Below, in pieces: positions 6,106 to 9,441 of a DNA stretch of 9,441 nt (its first letter is position 1; each line of letters starts with the position of its first letter). The stretch spans positions 1 to 9,441 of the forward strand of contig DSDH01000519.1 in the NCBI GenBank assembly GCA_011055475.1, written 5' to 3'. The notes below the pieces were generated by a model, which was given only the letters and a program-made list of their open reading frames with translations, searched no databases and had not been told where the DNA came from. This DNA comes from Phycisphaerales bacterium (GTDB lineage: Bacteria > Planctomycetota > Phycisphaerae > Sedimentisphaerales > Anaerohalosphaeraceae). Both the position numbers and the translations under genes were made by a program.

Positions 6106-6482
6106 GGTTGGCCCTCCCTCGACACGTAACGGACCAGGCGAACCTGAACGGTGCGGCGGGTGCCGCGAAGGGCGCGTTCGGCGGTGACCTCGATCCGGTC
6201 CAGACCCTCCCAACCGCCCTGCCCCGGCGCACGCTGCACCTGCAACGCCACACCCGGCCAAAGCCGTTGCACCCGGTCGTCGCCAAGTTCGGTACCGCGG
6301 GCAACCAGGCTGTCCAGCTCGGCCTGGGCGGCGGCCAGGCAACGCATGCGGGCCATCTGCTCGGCGTTGAATCGCTTCGTGACGCCCAGCAGCGTGGCCA
6401 GCCCCACGCCAATCAGCAGCAGGACGCCCACCACGGAGATCATCTCAATCGTGATCCAACCCTTGTAACGGCCTCTGATCAT
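6102..6482 (-). CDS. GspI/PilV-like minor pseudopilin
   Basis: The product has 126 residues. The start ATG (6482-6480) is preceded by AGGGA eight bases upstream, and that Shine-Dalgarno shares bases with the TGA stop of the GspF-like gene (TGAGGGA). The prepilin signal is RYKG followed by WITIEMISVVGVLLLIGVGL. Cleavage after Gly8 places Glu13 at +5; the +1 residue is Trp instead of Phe. After the hydrophobic helix, MARMRCLAAAQAELDSL is an amphipathic helix reminiscent of GspI/PilV proteins, and the short C-terminal half looks beta-rich. The longer in-frame extension upstream lies inside the GspF-like gene and lacks support. GspI normally nucleates the tip with GspJ and GspK, and here it is the first of that trio. 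It could instead be GspH-like; subtype confidence is moderate. Confidence 0.72.
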   Translation of the reverse strand: MIRGRYKGWITIEMISVVGVLLLIGVGLATLLGVTKRFNAEQMARMRCLAAAQAELDSLVARGTELGDDRVQRLWPGVALQVQRAPGQGGWEGLDRIEVTAERALRGTRRTVQVRLVRYVSREGQP

Positions 6483-6493
6483 GGTGTTTTCCC

Positions 6494-7957
6494 TCACGGC
6501 GCCATGCCGGACATGACGCGAATCAGGTCGATCAGCGGCATGAACAGCGCATGCGCGAACAGGCCGACCATGCCGCCGAGCAGCAGGATCATCATCGGAC
6601 CGACGGTGCTTCGCAGGAGCACCTGACTGTAGTCGTGTGCACTGCGATAACTCTCTTCGAGCATCTCCAGCCGCTCGGGGCAACCGCCGGGATGGAGGCG
6701 ATCATCGAACGCCCAAGCCAAGGGGCTGCCCACGCCGGCCCGTCGGGCGGCCTCGGCGGGGGGCTGACCGTTGACAACGGCCTCGTGCCATCGCCGCAGC
6801 TGCCGGGCGAAGCAACCGTTGACGTGCTCACGAGCCGTCACGGCCAAGGCGAAATCCACGGTATGCCCGGCCCGCAAGGCGCTGCGCAGGATGCGCACGG
6901 CCTGCAACCGGGCCCGTATCCGCTCGAGGCGGCGTTCAACGGGGAGATGCCAGCGAAACACGTCAGCCATTCTCTGCCAGGCGGTCGGTTCGGCCCGATT
7001 GCCGAATCGCCACGTCGTTACATAGATCACCAGCCACAGTAAGACCGCCAGAACGACGCCGATGCCGATGGCGGCGGCGTGGGCATGAAGGAACTTGCCG
7101 CAACGGAGCACCAGGAGGGTCGACGCCGGCAGGGACTGATACTCTTCGCTGACGCCGCCCTGGACGACGTCCGCGTACAAAGGCGTGATAAACGTCAACA
7201 TGGCCATCATGATTAACAGGGCGACGGTGGTGACGACCAGCGGATACAGGAAGGCGACCTGCGAGGAGCGGATACGACGCCGTCGGTCGATCTGTTCGGT
7301 GATATCCCGCAGGGTGGATTCCACGACCTCGCCAAGCCGCCCGACCCGCTCGCCGGCCTCCAGCGAGACAAGCACCTCGCGGGGGCACTTCGGATAGCCC
7401 AGGCGAACCGCCCGGCTGAGCGAATAACCGCTCCGCAGCCACTCGACGATGCCCTTCAACGGTTTTCGGGCCGGCGACGTCTCGTCCTGCGCGGCGCTGT
7501 CCAGAGCCATGCACAACGGCAGATTCTGGCGCATCGCCGTGGCCAGGGCCTGTAGCACGTGAAGCGTCGTGGTCCGCCGCTTGGTCCTGATGTACTGCAC
7601 GTTGAACGCGATGAACAGCGCGAAAAGGATCGGCCCAAACGGCTGGAACACCAGGATCAACAACCCCAGGCAGAGAAGGTAGTAGCCGATCCGCAGGACC
7701 CAATCGGCCACCACATAGGGCCAACGCGGCCGCGACAGCCTGACCGCCAGCAACTTGAGCCGGATCACCGTGACCGGGAAGATCAGCAGGGCGAGACTCA
7801 ACCCCACAACGCTCGGTCCGTCGGGGACCGTGGATACCGCCAGGCCGATACAGACCAGGCCCAGAATCGGGGAGCTGAGCAGGGCCGTGCCGGGCGCCCA
7901 GCGGGCCAGCATCACACAGAAGACCAGCACCAAAAAGACAGTTATCACAAGCCACAT
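6494..7957 (-). CDS. GspF/PilC-like inner-membrane platform protein with extra N-terminal membrane helices
   Basis: The product has 487 residues, versus about 400 for standard GspF. The start is supported by GGAGAG nine bases upstream. Residues 1-123 contain four or five hydrophobic helices (about 1-19, 22-41, 49-72 and one or two within 86-122) in place of the usual soluble N-terminal segment. Two T2SSF-type domains follow. The first is about 129-258, with the family-like AGERVGRLGEVVEST at 201-215 and a membrane helix at 239-258. The second is about 345-474, with a terminal helix at 455-474; another helix lies at 296-315. GspF/PilC proteins form the inner-membrane platform contacting the assembly ATPase. 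This gene lies 31 bases after a normal gspF, so the operon encodes two platform paralogues that might form a heteromeric platform or serve distinct roles. The second domain is divergent. Confidence 0.8.
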   Translation of the reverse strand: MWLVITVFLVLVFCVMLARWAPGTALLSSPILGLVCIGLAVSTVPDGPSVVGLSLALLIFPVTVIRLKLLAVRLSRPRWPYVVADWVLRIGYYLLCLGLLILVFQPFGPILFALFIAFNVQYIRTKRRTTTLHVLQALATAMRQNLPLCMALDSAAQDETSPARKPLKGIVEWLRSGYSLSRAVRLGYPKCPREVLVSLEAGERVGRLGEVVESTLRDITEQIDRRRRIRSSQVAFLYPLVVTTVALLIMMAMLTFITPLYADVVQGGVSEEYQSLPASTLLVLRCGKFLHAHAAAIGIGVVLAVLLWLVIYVTTWRFGNRAEPTAWQRMADVFRWHLPVERRLERIRARLQAVRILRSALRAGHTVDFALAVTAREHVNGCFARQLRRWHEAVVNGQPPAEAARRAGVGSPLAWAFDDRLHPGGCPERLEMLEESYRSAHDYSQVLLRSTVGPMMILLLGGMVGLFAHALFMPLIDLIRVMSGMAP

Positions 7958-7988
7958 CGCCGGCGGCTCTCCGAGACAAGAGGCTCTA

Positions 7989-9197
7989 TTACATGAGTAC
8001 GCCCATGAATGACACGAGACGTATCAGCGGCAAGAACATCGCAACGACTGTCGCCCCGACAAGCAATCCGAGGAAGATCAGGAGCACCGGCTGGAGCATG
8101 GCCTGGAGCCGCGTCTGCATGAAGCGGGCGCGATCGACGTACATGTCGCTCAGATTATGCATATGATCCTGCAGCTCGTTTCGCTGGCTGCCCAATTGCA
8201 TGGAATAGAGGAACAACCGCGGCAGGACGCGGCACGTGGCGGCCTGCTCCATCAGGCCCTGCCCGTTTTCAACGCCGGTGGCCAGGCGGTCGGTTTCGTC
8301 CCGCAGTAGTTCACTGCCGGTGGCGCCCACCGCCAGACGCAGGGCCTCCGGCAACGGCACGCCCGCCGCGACCAGCAAGGCCAGGCCCTCGGCCATCCGC
8401 GCGCACAGCCCGGCGTGCCAGATCCGCCCCAGCAGCGGCACGGCCCGGATAATCCGCTCCCGGAGTCGCCGACCCCCGGCCGACGCGGAAAGCGACCACC
8501 ATACCAGGCATGTGGCCACCAGCACGACGGCCACGACCACCAGAATCACGGGCATCCAACGCGCCACGGTGATCACCGCCTGCGTCAGCCAGGGCAGACT
8601 GCCGAAGTCGTCGAACATGGACAGCATGATCCCGGCGTAGGTGGGCACGACCGCCATGAACAAGAGCATCACGATCGCCAGTGTGATCGCCAGAACCACC
8701 AGCGGGTACGAGAGGGCCTCGACGATGATCCGCCGCGTACTGGCGACCAGCTCCAGATGGTGGTTCAGCCGGGTGAGCATCTCGGCCAGACGCCCGGATT
8801 GCAGGCCCGCCTTGAGCAGCAATCCGTACAACGGCGGGAACTGCTGTTTGCGTTTCTCGATGGCTTGATCGATGTTCACGCCCGCATCGAGCTCATCGGC
8901 CAGCTCGCTCAGGGTCCGCTGCATGCGGCGCGAGCCCAGATCGTGGGCCAGTTGCCGCAGCCCCTGCGACAGGGGCACCCCCGCCCGCGTGATCGACGCC
9001 AGTTGCTGATTGAACAGCACGAACTCGTCACGCGACATCGGCGTCCGCAACACGGGCTGGGTGACCTGCTCGACCTCGTTGACGGTCAGTTGCATCTCCT
9101 GGAGCATCTCGGTCGCCTGGTCGGGCGAGGTCGCCTCGATCGTGCCGCGCATCAGCCGCCCGCCCGCCGTCAACGCGTTATATTGAAAGACGCCCAT
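7989..9197 (-). CDS. gspF: Type II secretion / type IV pilus inner-membrane platform protein GspF (PilC family)
   Basis: The product has 402 residues, the usual family length. MGVFQYNALTAGGRLMRGTI matches the typical GspF opening, so 9197 is preferred over the in-frame ATG at 9209. GGAGG (9211-9215) is 13 bases from 9197, which is long, but only one base from 9209, which is too close. Two T2SSF domains are visible. The first is about 59-184, with FNQQLASITRAGVPLSQGL and KAGLQSGRLAEML before a membrane helix at 166-184. The second is about 260-390, with ARMAEGLALLVAAGVPLPEAL and a helix at 371-389. A further helix lies at about 215-234. The protein anchors the pseudopilus assembly platform and couples it to the GspE ATPase, whose gene ends 29 bases upstream. 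Family membership is clear; type II secretion versus type IV pilus use is not settled by this protein alone. Confidence 0.93.
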   Translation of the reverse strand: MGVFQYNALTAGGRLMRGTIEATSPDQATEMLQEMQLTVNEVEQVTQPVLRTPMSRDEFVLFNQQLASITRAGVPLSQGLRQLAHDLGSRRMQRTLSELADELDAGVNIDQAIEKRKQQFPPLYGLLLKAGLQSGRLAEMLTRLNHHLELVASTRRIIVEALSYPLVVLAITLAIVMLLFMAVVPTYAGIMLSMFDDFGSLPWLTQAVITVARWMPVILVVVAVVLVATCLVWWSLSASAGGRRLRERIIRAVPLLGRIWHAGLCARMAEGLALLVAAGVPLPEALRLAVGATGSELLRDETDRLATGVENGQGLMEQAATCRVLPRLFLYSMQLGSQRNELQDHMHNLSDMYVDRARFMQTRLQAMLQPVLLIFLGLLVGATVVAMFLPLIRLVSFMGVLM

Positions 9198-9226
9198 CGT
9201 ATTGCACATGCCTCCAACAGGGTCGG

Positions 9227-9441
9227 CTAGTTCGTTTCGCGTCCGAGGGCCTTCTCGACCTCGGCCGGCGTGGTCACGCCCTGGGCCACGAGCCGCGCGG
9301 CGTCCTGAGCCAGCGTCATGTGGCCGCGCTGCCGCAGAAGCTGCTGCAACTGGTCCAGGTCCGTCTTGCCCAGCAGCGCCCGACGCAGCTCGCCGTCGAG
9401 GCGGACCAATTCGGCGATGAGCACCCGCCCGTGAAACCCGG
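9227..9441 (-). CDS. gspE: GspE/PilB-type assembly ATPase, C-terminal end
   Basis: Only the last 70 complete codons are present; the gene enters from the right edge. The visible start, GFHGRVLIAELVRLDGELRR, matches the conserved G-Y/F-x-GR-x-x-I-x-E-L segment that follows the nucleotide-binding core of GspE/PilB ATPases. The end is a helical region (LDQLQQLLRQRGHMTL, ARLVAQGVTTPAEVEKAL) like the normal C-terminal helices of these hexameric motors. The Walker A and B motifs and the zinc-binding CxxC pair lie outside the window. Its place directly upstream of gspF is the standard order in type II secretion and type IV pilus clusters. PilB or PilT relatives are the alternative, but the pseudopilin genes downstream favour an extension motor of GspE/PilB type. 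Confidence 0.85.
   Translation of the reverse strand, partial: GFHGRVLIAELVRLDGELRRALLGKTDLDQLQQLLRQRGHMTLAQDAARLVAQGVTTPAEVEKALGRETN

Noticed and set aside
6963..7979. 338-codon minus-strand frame overlapping the GspF-like gene in another frame
   Set aside because: It has no hydrophobic helices or domain. The frame at 6494-7957 has GspF-type domains and membrane segments.
8415..9230. 271-codon plus-strand frame opposite gspF
   Set aside because: The Gln/His/Arg/Asp-rich translation is an antisense shadow of a clear GspF gene.
1..9441. Search for CRISPR arrays, insertion sequences, tRNA/rRNA genes and attachment sites
   Set aside because: No regularly spaced repeats, transposase-like proteins, terminal inverted repeats or tRNA-like cloverleaf were seen by eye on either strand.

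Overview
This GC-rich window carries no tRNA, rRNA, CRISPR array or insertion sequence that I can see. Several features point to a planctomycete, most likely of the Phycisphaerae type: a Tat-exported Gfo/Idh/MocA oxidoreductase, secreted multidomain proteins ending in a dockerin-like Asp/Asn loop, Phycisphaerae-style FN3-like and beta-sandwich modules, and a type II secretion/type IV pilus-like operon. The taxonomic call is inference from protein style, not from a marker gene.

Layout, left to right. (a) 1-654, minus: N-terminal 218 codons of a Tat-signal Gfo/Idh/MocA oxidoreductase that runs off the left edge. (b) 655-959: divergent intergenic region with a promoter candidate for each flanking gene and a roughly 160-nt leader for the next gene. 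(c) 960-3041, plus: 693-aa secreted protein with a His-Gly/Cys arrangement like clan CD (caspase/gingipain-fold) peptidases, a middle region, thrombospondin type 3-like calcium repeats and a dockerin-like tail. (d) 3042-3404: terminator-like hairpin, smaller inverted repeats, a near-consensus promoter (TTGACA-18-TATACT) and a second roughly 160-nt leader. (e) 3405-5102, plus: 565-aa secreted beta-rich protein (lectin-like, FN3-like, second beta-sandwich) with the same kind of dockerin-like tail. (f) 5099-9441, minus: tightly packed operon read right to left, with the GspE C-terminus, a standard GspF, a second GspF-like protein with extra N-terminal membrane helices, and three minor-pseudopilin-like proteins resembling GspI, GspJ and GspK. 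The last two joins are ATGA and GTGA overlaps.

How the parts may fit together. The operon encodes the motor and inner-membrane platform plus a probable pseudopilus tip of an export machine. The two plus-strand genes encode signal-peptide proteins that are plausible surface or exported clients, but only proximity suggests that link. The plus-strand gene at 3405 and the minus-strand operon converge so closely that their stop codons overlap in the four bases CTAA, so each transcript must run antisense into the other.

The most unusual signal is in the non-coding DNA. The two secreted-protein genes share an 11-base promoter block (CTTGACAGGGG), have almost the same distance from -35 box to start codon (190 and 192 nt), and have leaders that align in several blocks at matching positions. 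One block is 18 identities over 22 aligned bases and leads into a hairpin with the same outer helix, a different inner helix and a 3' bulge in both. This looks like a shared, possibly structured, cis-regulatory leader. I do not recognise it as a known riboswitch.
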